From the NCBI GenBank assembly GCA_029940475.1, contig JAPYUT010000024.1, positions 1 to 45,155 of the forward strand: a stretch of 45,155 nt of DNA, read 5' to 3'. This DNA comes from Verrucomicrobiales bacterium (lineage in GTDB: Bacteria > Verrucomicrobiota > Verrucomicrobiia > Verrucomicrobiales > DEV007). Below the pieces are notes generated by a model. The model saw only the letters and a program-made list of their open reading frames with translations, did not search any database and had not been told where the DNA came from. Position numbers and translations under genes: made by a program. Below, in pieces: positions 33,447 to 41,158 of the stretch. Each line of letters opens with the position of its first letter. The stretch's first letter is position 1.

Positions 33447-35594
33447 ATGCCCCGTGATTTCCAGCTCCAGTCTGACTATCGGCCATGTGGTGATCAGCAA
33501 CAGGCAATCGGCAAGCTGGTCAAGTCGGTGACTGCGGGTAACGAGCACCAGACATTGCTTGGGGTCACCGGTTCGGGAAAGACGTTCACGATGGCCAACG
33601 TCATCGCCGAGATCGGTCGCCCCACCCTGGTCATGTCGCATAACAAGACGCTTGCCGCGCAACTCTACTCGGAGTTCAGGAACTTCTTCCCGGACAATGC
33701 GATCGAGTATTTCGTCTCTTACTTTGATTATTATCAGCCTGAGGCCTACATCCCGCGCACTGACACCTATATTGAGAAGGATTCATCGGTAAATGACGAG
33801 ATTGAACGTCTGCGCTTGTCAGCGATGGGCTCACTGCTGACGCGCACGGATGTGCTGGTGGTGGCCAGCGTGTCATGTATATACGGCCTTGGATCACCTG
33901 AAGATTACAAGGACATGATGTGCCCCGTGCATACCGGCATGGAGATGGATCGTGACCGTTTCCTGACCAGGTTGGTTGATATGCTCTATGAACGCAATGA
34001 TATCGCATTTGGCCGGGGTAAGTTCCGCGCACGCGGCGACGTCGTGGACGTGGTGCCGGCCTACCTCGAGAACGAGGCGATTCGCATTGAATTCTTCGGT
34101 GATGAGATTGAACGCATCTCCGGATTTGATCCGCTGACCGGCAATATTACCTCGCGTATCGACAGTTACACGTTCTACCCGGCCAAGCAGTTCGTAACTC
34201 CTGCCGACAAGATGAAGCGGGCGATTGGGGCGATTCGCGGCGAACTCGAGGAGCAGGTTGCCAGCTTTGAGAAAGAACAGAAATACATCGAGGCGCAACG
34301 CATCCGCCAGCGAACCGAGTACGATATCGAGATGATGCAGGAGATGGGTTTCTGCCAGGGGATCGAAAATTATTCGCGGCATCTTGGCGACCGCGATCCC
34401 GGGTCGCGGCCTTCCACGCTGCTTGATTTCTTTCCACGGGACTTCTTGACCATCATGGATGAATCGCACGCAACGGTGCCCCAGGTCGGAGGCATGTATG
34501 AGGGTGACAAATCCCGCAAGACGACACTGGTTAACTTCGGGTTCAGGCTGCCGAGCGCGCTTGATAACCGCCCTTTGCAATTCGCGGAATTCATGGAAAT
34601 GACCGGGCAGCGCATTTATGTCAGTGCCACCCCGGCGCGTTTTGAGATTGAGAACAGCGTGGTTGGCAACTGTAGTTTTATCCCGAACGCAAAGGAGAGG
34701 TTGAAGCGTGGAGAGGCTGTGCCTGACCTGTTGCCGAGAATTTCGGGGGCAGCGCAGCCGGAAGATCAGTTTGATGTTACCACCGGCGGGGGCAGCATGG
34801 TGGTTGAACAGGTGATTCGCCCGACCGGGCTGCTTGACCCGGTGGTGGACTTGAAACCACTCAAGGGGCAGATTGATGAAACCATCGAGCTGTGCCGCCA
34901 GGCCAGCGAGGATGGCACCCGTGTCCTGGTGACAACGCTCACCAAGCGCACGGCGGAGGACCTTACCGATTACCTGGTTGGTGTCGACTTACGGGTGCGT
35001 TACCTGCACAGCGACATTGGAGCTATCGAGCGGGTCGAGATTCTGCGCTCATTGCGAGCCGGTGAATTTGATATCCTGGTGGGCATTAACCTCTTGCGTG
35101 AGGGCCTTGATCTTCCCGAGGTGGCACTTGTCTGCATCCTTGACGCCGACAAGGAGGGTTACCTGCGCAGCGAAACCTCGCTGATTCAGACTGCGGGTCG
35201 GGCGGCACGGCATGTGGACGGCCGGGTGGTGTTGTTTTGCGACAAGGTGACCAAGGGCATCGAAGGACTGGTGAACGCCACTGATCACCGCAGGCGCAGG
35301 CAGTCAGCTTATAATGAGCAGCATGGCATTACGCCACAGAGTGTGCGTCGTGCCGTGCAGGAGTCATTGCACGTTACACTGGGTGGTGAGAAGGTGAACA
35401 GGGGCGTGCTGGGTGCAAGCGGTGAGGACCTTGATGTCCTGGAAGTCATTGGGCAACTGCAGGGCGAGATGAACGAGGCTGCCTCCAGGCTGGAGTTTGA
35501 GAAGGCCGCATTACTGCGTGACCAGATTGGGGAACTGAAGGCTCAGGCCGGTGATGCGCCGCAGGCAGGAAGTGGCCGCAAGCGGGGAGGGTGA
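33447..35594 (+). CDS. uvrB: excinuclease ABC subunit UvrB
   Basis: DNA-damage recognition helicase-like subunit of nucleotide excision repair; forms UvrA-UvrB, then loads UvrC. 715 aa. Walker A LLGVTGSGKTFTMAN (G39-T46), beta-hairpin region SYFDYYQPEAYIPRTDTYIE, DEAD-like box TIMDESHATVPQVGGMY, motif VRYLHSDIGAIERVEILR, LREGLDLPEVALVCILDAD and the C-terminal UVR motif SRLEFEKAALLRDQIGELKA. Between FEIENS and VVEQVIRPTGLLDP (residues about 405-450) there are about 45 residues that I do not find in well-known UvrB sequences, which normally have 3-6 residues here. Start ATG 33447; a second ATG 11 bases upstream is out of frame. Confidence 0.98.
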   Translation: MPRDFQLQSDYRPCGDQQQAIGKLVKSVTAGNEHQTLLGVTGSGKTFTMANVIAEIGRPTLVMSHNKTLAAQLYSEFRNFFPDNAIEYFVSYFDYYQPEAYIPRTDTYIEKDSSVNDEIERLRLSAMGSLLTRTDVLVVASVSCIYGLGSPEDYKDMMCPVHTGMEMDRDRFLTRLVDMLYERNDIAFGRGKFRARGDVVDVVPAYLENEAIRIEFFGDEIERISGFDPLTGNITSRIDSYTFYPAKQFVTPADKMKRAIGAIRGELEEQVASFEKEQKYIEAQRIRQRTEYDIEMMQEMGFCQGIENYSRHLGDRDPGSRPSTLLDFFPRDFLTIMDESHATVPQVGGMYEGDKSRKTTLVNFGFRLPSALDNRPLQFAEFMEMTGQRIYVSATPARFEIENSVVGNCSFIPNAKERLKRGEAVPDLLPRISGAAQPEDQFDVTTGGGSMVVEQVIRPTGLLDPVVDLKPLKGQIDETIELCRQASEDGTRVLVTTLTKRTAEDLTDYLVGVDLRVRYLHSDIGAIERVEILRSLRAGEFDILVGINLLREGLDLPEVALVCILDADKEGYLRSETSLIQTAGRAARHVDGRVVLFCDKVTKGIEGLVNATDHRRRRQSAYNEQHGITPQSVRRAVQESLHVTLGGEKVNRGVLGASGEDLDVLEVIGQLQGEMNEAASRLEFEKAALLRDQIGELKAQAGDAPQAGSGRKRGG

Positions 35595-35683
35595 AAGACA
35601 GAAAAGATGTTGCGCCGCAGGGCTTTGAGCTTGTCTTGAGGCGTTTTAACTCGCCACGGGCACTTTTTGAGGATGAACTTTAG
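35591..35683 (+). CDS. possible 30-aa protein bridging uvrB and the glycosyltransferase
   Basis: GTG start overlaps the uvrB stop by 3 bases (GTGA) and a GGGGAGG run lies immediately before it. The product is MKDRKDVAPQGFELVLRRFN followed by SPRALFEDEL, protein-like but tiny. It ends 6 bp before the glycosyltransferase ATG. Could be coupled translation or chance; nothing homologous is recognised. Confidence 0.3.
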   Translation: MKDRKDVAPQGFELVLRRFNSPRALFEDEL

Positions 35684-35689
35684 GCAATC

Positions 35690-36907
35690 ATGAAGATTGC
35701 CCTTGTCCATTATGCCTACCCGCCGGTGATCGGTGGCGTGGAGTTCGTCATGGAGCAACAGGCGGCGCTGTTTGCCCGCAGGGGACATGCGGTCAAGATC
35801 ATTGCCGGCCGGGCCGAGAGCACGGTTGACGGGATCAGTGTCGAGGAGATCGCGGAGCTGTCGCCGGGGCATCCGCGCAACGTGCAGGCACAGGCGGAGA
35901 TTGCCGGTACCGGCCCGGCACCGGCATACGTGGAATTGAAGGCAGAACTGAAAACCAGGCTTGGAGAAGTGCTGGCGGATTGCCAGGTGGTTCTCGTGCA
36001 TAACATGATGACAATGCACTTTAATCTTGCCGCCAGCGCGGCGCTTGCCGAGCTGGCAGCGGAGGGGGTGCTTGACGGCAGGTTCGTTAACTGGGTGCAT
36101 GACATCGCGGCCATTGATGAGAATTACGACCTTGGTGAGTTCCTCGGGCGCGAACCGTGGAGTTTGCTTGCAGGTGCCCCGGAGTGTTTTGAGCACGCGG
36201 CCATATCAAAAAAGCGCCAGCAACAGTATTGTGAGCTTACGGGACTTGGAGCCGGGGCGTGTCCTGTTGTTCCCAACGGGGTGCGTTATATAAGGCTGTT
36301 AAAGCTTACCGATCCCGTTCGAAAGCTGTGCCGGAAATATGGTGTTCTCTACCAGGACATTGTCATGCTGCAACCAACACGCATCCTGCGCAGGAAGAAT
36401 ATTGAGTTCGGCATCCGGGTTTTGGCTGAGCTCAAGAGGGCAGGGCAGAAGGTGATTTACCTTGTTACCGGGGCACCGGATGTGCATAACCCGGCGACCC
36501 GGGACTATGGTCTGGAACTCAGGGAACTGGCCTGTGAACTCGGGGTTGATCACGAGTTTCATTTCCTCAGCGAGGAGTTCGAGATTTCTGACGAGGACCT
36601 TGTCAGCATTTACAACGCGTCCGATCTGCTGTTTTTGCCCAGCCGGCAGGAAGGGTTCGGGTTGCCTCTGCTTGAAGCCGCGGTTTTTCGCATCCCGGTA
36701 TTTTGCGCCCGTGTTGAACCGATGTGCTCGATCCTTGAACACAACGTCAATCTGTTTGACCTGGCCGAGGAACCCGGGGTGGTTGCCCGGCGTGTTGTCG
36801 CTACCCTGGATCAGGACTCCGGTTACCGGGCACGCAAGGAGGTGATCAAGAAATACTCGTGGGAGAGATTGTTTGATGAGCGTATCAAGCCACTGTTTCT
36901 CGAGTAA
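35690..36907 (+). CDS. GT4-family glycosyltransferase
   Basis: 405 aa GT-B enzyme. N-terminal acceptor domain: MKIALVHYAYPPVIGGVEFV (the GGVE loop), VVLVHNMMTMHF, FVNWVHDIAAIDENY. C-terminal donor domain: VVPNGVRYIRLLKL, VMLQPTRILRRKNIEFGIRV, LVTGAPDVHNPATRDYGLEL and the E-x7-E type donor site PSRQEGFGLPLLEAAVFRIP. Cytoplasmic, no membrane helix. It is distinct in sequence from the 605-residue GT4 enzyme at 17112. Position right behind uvrB suggests read-through transcription rather than function in repair. Confidence 0.9.
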   Translation: MKIALVHYAYPPVIGGVEFVMEQQAALFARRGHAVKIIAGRAESTVDGISVEEIAELSPGHPRNVQAQAEIAGTGPAPAYVELKAELKTRLGEVLADCQVVLVHNMMTMHFNLAASAALAELAAEGVLDGRFVNWVHDIAAIDENYDLGEFLGREPWSLLAGAPECFEHAAISKKRQQQYCELTGLGAGACPVVPNGVRYIRLLKLTDPVRKLCRKYGVLYQDIVMLQPTRILRRKNIEFGIRVLAELKRAGQKVIYLVTGAPDVHNPATRDYGLELRELACELGVDHEFHFLSEEFEISDEDLVSIYNASDLLFLPSRQEGFGLPLLEAAVFRIPVFCARVEPMCSILEHNVNLFDLAEEPGVVARRVVATLDQDSGYRARKEVIKKYSWERLFDERIKPLFLE

Positions 36908-36942
36908 GCGGCAATTGGCTGTTGCTGATGGTGCGTGAGGTT

Positions 36943-36971
36943 TTGTTTTCTGTCCGGTATTGGCGTATTAT
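36943..36971 (+). promoter_or_regulatory. candidate promoter close to the DUF3616 start
   Basis: TTGTTT and TATTAT separated by 17 bases; the -10 matches 5 of 6, the -35 only 3 of 6. The -10 ends 6 bases before ATG 36978, so the transcript would start at or beside the start codon. The AAGGA between them could instead serve as a short Shine-Dalgarno sequence of a longer transcript from uvrB. Confidence 0.3.
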
Positions 36972-36977
36972 AAGGAC

Positions 36978-38003
36978 ATGATACGTTTCCTGATTGCCTG
37001 TGTGATGTTGTCCACGAGTTGCACTGCATCCACCCGTGAGGTGATCTTCAAGGGCACTTGTGATGCTTCAGCTGCGGTGGCACTGGATGAGAAGACGTTT
37101 GTGGTCGCCGATGATGAAGACAATATCCTGCGAATTTATTCCCTGGATAAGCCGGGGATGCCGATTGCGCAGTTTCCGCTCAACGATTTTTTGAAGACAA
37201 AGACGGACAAGCATCCGGAGGCTGACATCGAGGGCTGTACCCGGGTCGGGGACAGGATCTACTGGATCACTTCGCATGGCCGCAGCAAGAAAGGCAAATG
37301 GCGAAAAAACCGCTACCTGTTTTTTGCCACCAGAATTATCAAGGATGGCAAAGCCTACCGGATTGAGCCTGAGGGCTCCCCCTCGCGTGGCTTACTCGGT
37401 GCACTAAGGGCAATCCCGGGGATTGGTCTGTCGCCGAGCATCGGGCGTATTGGTGCGGATGCCGGGATTGCCTTGGCGCCCAAGGAGCAGGGGCTTAATA
37501 TCGAGGGCTTGAGTGTGAGCGCTGATGGTAGAGTGCTTTACCTGGGCCTGCGCAATCCCGTTCCTGATGGTAAGGCACTCCTGATCCCGCTTGAGAATGC
37601 CTCGGGGGTGGTGGCTAAGGGTGAGCCTCCAAGATTCGGTGTTCCGCTTAAACTCGATTTCGGCGGGCGCGGCCTGCGTTCCATTGAATACTCAGCGCAT
37701 TTAAAATATTACCTTGTCGCTGCCGGTTCCCGCACCAGCGGGCAAAGCTCGGCAATTTTCTCGTGGAGTGGCGGGGCGGATGCAAAACCCGTGCTGCTCA
37801 AGGTCGCCGGCAAACTCAACCCTGAGGCGATTGCTCCGGTTCCCGGCACCGCGCAGGCGCGGGTTTTCAGCGATGATGGCACGGTAATGTATAAAGTCAC
37901 CCGTTCGGAGGCCCTCGAACCGCTGGAGGATGGCATGTGTCCCTGTAAATACCTCAAGGATCCGCGCAGGAAGGCATTTCGCTCAATGGTATTCGAGTTT
38001 TAG
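36978..38003 (+). CDS. exported DUF3616 protein
   Basis: 341 aa from ATG 36978 (TTG 36960 is an alternative). Signal peptide MIRFLIACVMLSTSCTAST with a cysteine at residue 15; the LSTSC site is only a weak lipobox. DUF3616 signature: FKGTCDASAAVALDEKTFVV, ADDEDNILRIYSLD, EADIEGCTRVGDRIYWITSH, LNIEGLSVSADGRVLYLGLR and a WSGGADAKPVLL strand. The family looks like a beta-propeller-type secreted protein; the acidic DDEDN loop may bind metal. The C-terminal part holds CPCK. No function is known. Follows the GT4 gene by 70 bp. Confidence 0.88.
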   Translation: MIRFLIACVMLSTSCTASTREVIFKGTCDASAAVALDEKTFVVADDEDNILRIYSLDKPGMPIAQFPLNDFLKTKTDKHPEADIEGCTRVGDRIYWITSHGRSKKGKWRKNRYLFFATRIIKDGKAYRIEPEGSPSRGLLGALRAIPGIGLSPSIGRIGADAGIALAPKEQGLNIEGLSVSADGRVLYLGLRNPVPDGKALLIPLENASGVVAKGEPPRFGVPLKLDFGGRGLRSIEYSAHLKYYLVAAGSRTSGQSSAIFSWSGGADAKPVLLKVAGKLNPEAIAPVPGTAQARVFSDDGTVMYKVTRSEALEPLEDGMCPCKYLKDPRRKAFRSMVFEF

Positions 38004-38312
38004 CATGAGGGCCTGCCCCCAGCTGGAGATTGTCCGCTAACTATTGAATATACAGGGCCTGTGGGCTTGTTTTTTGCCCTGATTTGCGGCTGTGCGCGAT
38101 AATCTTCTTTCCCATCGTGGCAAATATTATACAATAACTCTATATGCCGGGGCGTTCCGCGTTCCGGTTATTGGCAGGATTGATGCCAACCTGCGGGAGT
38201 TTGCATGCAAGAAAATTTAAACTAATAGCAAGGCGGCGTAATCGTTATCATTGATAGATGAGCTGCTGAACTGTTTGCATCAGGACACGGTTAACCATCC
38301 CTTCAAGCAACC
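38004..38312. other. 309-bp intergenic region before the vWA gene
   Basis: No convincing frame. Holds a weak promoter-like pair TTGCCC-18-GATAAT (38074-38103), a GCGTTCC direct repeat near 38153-38166, an inverted repeat at 38171-38189 and a TTGCATGCAA palindrome at 38201-38210. The leader before the vWA gene would be about 200 bases. Confidence 0.4.
38171..38189. promoter_or_regulatory. operator-like inverted repeat
   Basis: TTGGCA and TGCCAA as perfect 6-bp arms around a 7-bp spacer, in the spacer upstream of the vWA gene. A dimeric repressor could bind such a site; no regulator gene is in the window. Confidence 0.3.
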
Positions 38313-39461
38313 ATGAACCCGGGCCAGATCCATAACGTAACGCCGATGGCGCGGCCCGGTGAGGAATTGCCGGATATCGGCGAGACCGGCGAGGTCACCG
38401 ATCAATCGGCACAGGCAATCACGGTGAGTGACCGCAACAAATCGCGAATCATGTCCCTGGCAATTGCCGGGTTGGTGCATGTGTTCTTGTTCGTGCTCCT
38501 GGCCTGGATCGTGATCAGCAATTTCAAGGAGGATGAGGTTGAGTTGGTGCTTGAGGCCACCGGTGAGAACCTTGATTCAACCATGCAGAAGCGATCCTTC
38601 GCCAAGAAGGTGACCCAGGACAAGCCTGCTCCGCCTTCAAGGATGGCGGCCATGACGATTGTTGCGAACAAGGCATCGGCGATGGTGATGCCTGATGTTC
38701 CCGACTTCAATGACCTGCCGGCTTTCGGAACCGATTATGGCGACGGCTTTGGCATGGGTGGCTTTGGAGACGGGCGGGGAGGTGCACGGTTTTTCGGCAC
38801 CGGCGGTGGCGGCAACCGTGTCATCCTGGTGATTGACACATCAACCAGCATGAACGGCAATTGTGGAGCGCAGGGAATCAAGGCCTTGCGCCGTGAGATT
38901 GAACGCACAGTTGCCTCGCTGCCGGCCCAGTCACGCTTTAACATCCTTTGTTTCGGAAACGATGTGGATGGCTTTGCCTCGCAGCCGATTGCGTCAAATG
39001 CTGCCAACGTGACCAGGGCGAAGGAATGGATGAAGGCCTATTTTATCAACAAGAAGGGCGGCGGCAGCTTTGACCGCACCCGCACTTCCCAGTTCGGAAA
39101 CAAGGGGCGTGATAACAAGGGGATTGCCTACACTCCCTTTCCGCCCAGCTCAGTGAGTTCGCTCAGGGGCACCAGCGGTGGTTCGCGGATGGACCTGGCG
39201 CTTGTTGTTGCCTTTATGCAGAAGCCCAGCGGAATATACCTGATTGCCGACGGTGTCCCGGGAACCCAGCGCGGCGGCAAGAAACTCGGCAACAAGGCAA
39301 TCGTTGACCTGATCCAGGCAGAGGCCAGGAACATTTACCGGAACGGTTCGGTGCCACGTGTTAACTGTATCAGCGTAAAGGGCATCGGTGAGGCGATCCT
39401 CAAGGATATCGCCAAGCGTTTCCGGGGGGTATACAAGTCTGTTGACCCTGCGAAGGTATAG
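38313..39461 (+). CDS. membrane-anchored von Willebrand factor A domain protein
   Basis: 382 aa. The N-terminal 45 residues are cytoplasmic; one membrane helix spans about 46-68 (MSLAIAGLVHVFLFVLLAWI), so topology resembles TonB. A spacer with FAKKVTQDKPAPPSRM and a Gly-rich stretch (DGFGMGGFGDGRGGARFFGT) leads to the vWA domain: VILVIDTSTSMNGNCG has the MIDAS DxSxS (D175, S177, S179), and later ALVVAFMQKPSGIYLIADGV carries the second metal-site Asp. It would bind protein partners through Mg. ExbB/ExbD neighbours, common for such anchors, are absent. Followed by a tRNA promoter 13 bp after its stop. Confidence 0.88.
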   Translation: MNPGQIHNVTPMARPGEELPDIGETGEVTDQSAQAITVSDRNKSRIMSLAIAGLVHVFLFVLLAWIVISNFKEDEVELVLEATGENLDSTMQKRSFAKKVTQDKPAPPSRMAAMTIVANKASAMVMPDVPDFNDLPAFGTDYGDGFGMGGFGDGRGGARFFGTGGGGNRVILVIDTSTSMNGNCGAQGIKALRREIERTVASLPAQSRFNILCFGNDVDGFASQPIASNAANVTRAKEWMKAYFINKKGGGSFDRTRTSQFGNKGRDNKGIAYTPFPPSSVSSLRGTSGGSRMDLALVVAFMQKPSGIYLIADGVPGTQRGGKKLGNKAIVDLIQAEARNIYRNGSVPRVNCISVKGIGEAILKDIAKRFRGVYKSVDPAKV

Positions 39462-39474
39462 CTTCGCGTGGTAT

Positions 39475-39503
39475 TTTACAAGCGCTTGCAGGCAGTCTAG
39501 AAT
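39475..39503 (+). promoter_or_regulatory. sigma-70 promoter of the tRNA-Val gene
   Basis: TTTACA and TAGAAT with exactly 17 bases between; each matches 5 of 6 consensus bases. Start is predicted at about 39510, 17 bases before the tRNA. The best-looking promoter in the window. Confidence 0.6.
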
Positions 39504-39526
39504 TCGGCTTTCAAAGCTGCAGTTAA

Positions 39527-39601
39527 GCGCGATTAGCTCAGGGGTAGAGCACATGCTTCACACGCATGGGGTCGCAGGTTCAAATCCTGCATCGCGCACC
39601 A
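39527..39601 (+). tRNA. tRNA-Val (anticodon CAC)
   Basis: Full cloverleaf. The acceptor stem GCGCGAT pairs with ATCGCGC, D stem GCTC/GAGC, anticodon stem CATGC/GCATG with loop TTCACAC giving anticodon CAC (codon GTG, valine), T stem GCAGG/CCTGC with loop TTCAAAT. Discriminator A at 39598 and encoded CCA at 39599-39601. Lies between the vWA gene and the convergent DUF1501 gene. Confidence 0.96.
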
Positions 39602-39652
39602 TCCTTCAGTGAAGCTTTGAACCGGGGGAGCGAAACTTTGGCAACGCTGGGC

Positions 39653-41155
39653 TCAGGACAGTATTGCCTTGATTACCTTGCCTTCCTCGGTCGGGCCGAT
39701 GAGCCTTTGGTTGAGGCCCTGGTAGGGGAAGTTGAAACGGTGCGGATTGAGTCCGATCTGATGGAGTATGGTGGTCTGCAGGTCGCGAATACCGACCGGG
39801 TTCTCGGCAATGTAGTAACCGATGTCGTCGGTGGAGCCGTAGGCACCGGGCTTGATACCCCCGCCGGCCATCCACATGGTGAAGGCGTGGGGGTGATGGT
39901 CGCGGCCGTAGAAGCCTTTCTTCAATACTGAATTGACGTTGTTCTGCATCATTGGTGTGCGGCCGAACTCTCCGCCCCATACGATCAGGGTCTGTTCAAA
40001 AAGGCCGCGCTGCTTCAGGTCGGTGATCAGTCCGGCTATGGCGCGATCGACCTGCTGGCATTTGATTGGCAGAGTTTCATCAATGGATTCGCCGAGGGAG
40101 GAACCGTGGTGATCCCATCCCCAGTCGTAGAGCTGGACGAAGCGCACTCCGTTCTCGACCAGGCGCCGGGCAAGCAGGCAGTTGTTGGCAAAGGTCGCAT
40201 CGTTGCCCTTGTAGAGTCTGCGCGGGTCGGCCGCGGATTCCGCCTTTGAAACATGGCCCGGCCTGGCTCCATAGAGCTTGAGGATGTGTTCGGGTTCCTT
40301 GCTGAGGTCCATTACCCCTGGCACGGACACCTGCATCCGGAAGGCCAGTTCATACTGGGAAATCCGGGTGAGTGTCTCCGGGTCGCCAACGTGCCTGTGC
40401 TGGTATTCGTTGAGGTCCTTGAGTGCGTCGAGTGTCTTGCGACGGGCTTTGCGGCTTAGCCCCTTTGGGTCTGATAAATAGAGGATCGGGTCGCCGCCGT
40501 CGGTGCGGCACTGCACACCCTGGTAGAGTGTTGGCAAAAAGCCCGATCCCCAGAGGGATTTGCCGGCGCTTGGCGTCTTGCCCCCGGAGGCGAGCACGAC
40601 AAAACCGGGCAGGTTCTCGTTTTCACTACCCAGGCCATAGGTCACCCATGAACCCATGGAAGGGTAGCCCAGTAGGGGATTGCCGGTGTGGAGAAGCAGC
40701 TGTGCGGGCGAGTGATTGAACTGGTCGGTGTGCATGGAGCGGATAATGCACACGTCGTCAATGATCGAGCTTAGCCCCGGCAGAAGCTCACTGACCCACT
40801 GTCCGCTCTCGCCGTGCTGCTTGTAGTCAAAGACAGGACCCAGCATCTTGGGCGTGCCCTTGATGAAGGCAAAGCGTTTGCCCTCTAGATATTCCTTTGG
40901 GCAGTCCTTGCCGTGAAACTTGGTAAGGGCGGGCTTGTTCTCGAAGAGTTCAAGCTGTGAGGGAGAGCCCGCCATGTGCAGGTAAATGATGGACTTCGCC
41001 TTGGCAGGAATGCGGAAAGCTTCTCCATCGGCAGCGAGTCCGTTTTTGGCCATTAATTGCTGCAGGGCAATTGCCCCGAACCCCATGCCCGCCTGTCCGA
41101 AAAAATGACGCCGGGTCTGGGCATGGGCTTTCTGCATATTGATCGAGAGATCCAT
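39653..41155 (-). CDS. DUF1501 protein (sulfatase-like fold), copy 2
   Basis: 500 aa. Twin-arginine-type leader: QTRRHFFGQAGMGFGAIALQ (arginines 15-16), so probably exported folded. Markers: AKSIIYLHMAGSPSQLELFE, KMLGPVFDYKQHGESGQWVS, DDVCIIRSMHTDQFNHSPAQ, NNCLLARRLVENGVRFVQLY, WDHHGSSLGESIDETLPIKC, TLIVWGGEFGRTPMMQNNVN and GRDHHPHAFTMWMAGGG. Compared with copy 1 the GSPSQLELFE versus GGPSHMDTFD and HHG versus AHG sites differ, so they belong to different subgroups. Starts 3 bp after the DUF1549/DUF1553 gene stop: a tight operon. Confidence 0.93.
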   Translation of the reverse strand: MDLSINMQKAHAQTRRHFFGQAGMGFGAIALQQLMAKNGLAADGEAFRIPAKAKSIIYLHMAGSPSQLELFENKPALTKFHGKDCPKEYLEGKRFAFIKGTPKMLGPVFDYKQHGESGQWVSELLPGLSSIIDDVCIIRSMHTDQFNHSPAQLLLHTGNPLLGYPSMGSWVTYGLGSENENLPGFVVLASGGKTPSAGKSLWGSGFLPTLYQGVQCRTDGGDPILYLSDPKGLSRKARRKTLDALKDLNEYQHRHVGDPETLTRISQYELAFRMQVSVPGVMDLSKEPEHILKLYGARPGHVSKAESAADPRRLYKGNDATFANNCLLARRLVENGVRFVQLYDWGWDHHGSSLGESIDETLPIKCQQVDRAIAGLITDLKQRGLFEQTLIVWGGEFGRTPMMQNNVNSVLKKGFYGRDHHPHAFTMWMAGGGIKPGAYGSTDDIGYYIAENPVGIRDLQTTILHQIGLNPHRFNFPYQGLNQRLIGPTEEGKVIKAILS

Positions 41156-41158
41156 GCT

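Noticed and set aside
38053-38081. CAGGGC...GCCCTG hairpin after the DUF3616 gene
   Set aside because: The T-run is in the loop rather than after the stem, so it is not a standard terminator.
39527-39652. tRNA-Val as an integration site for a mobile island
   Set aside because: No integrase gene and no second copy of the tRNA 3' end was seen in the window.
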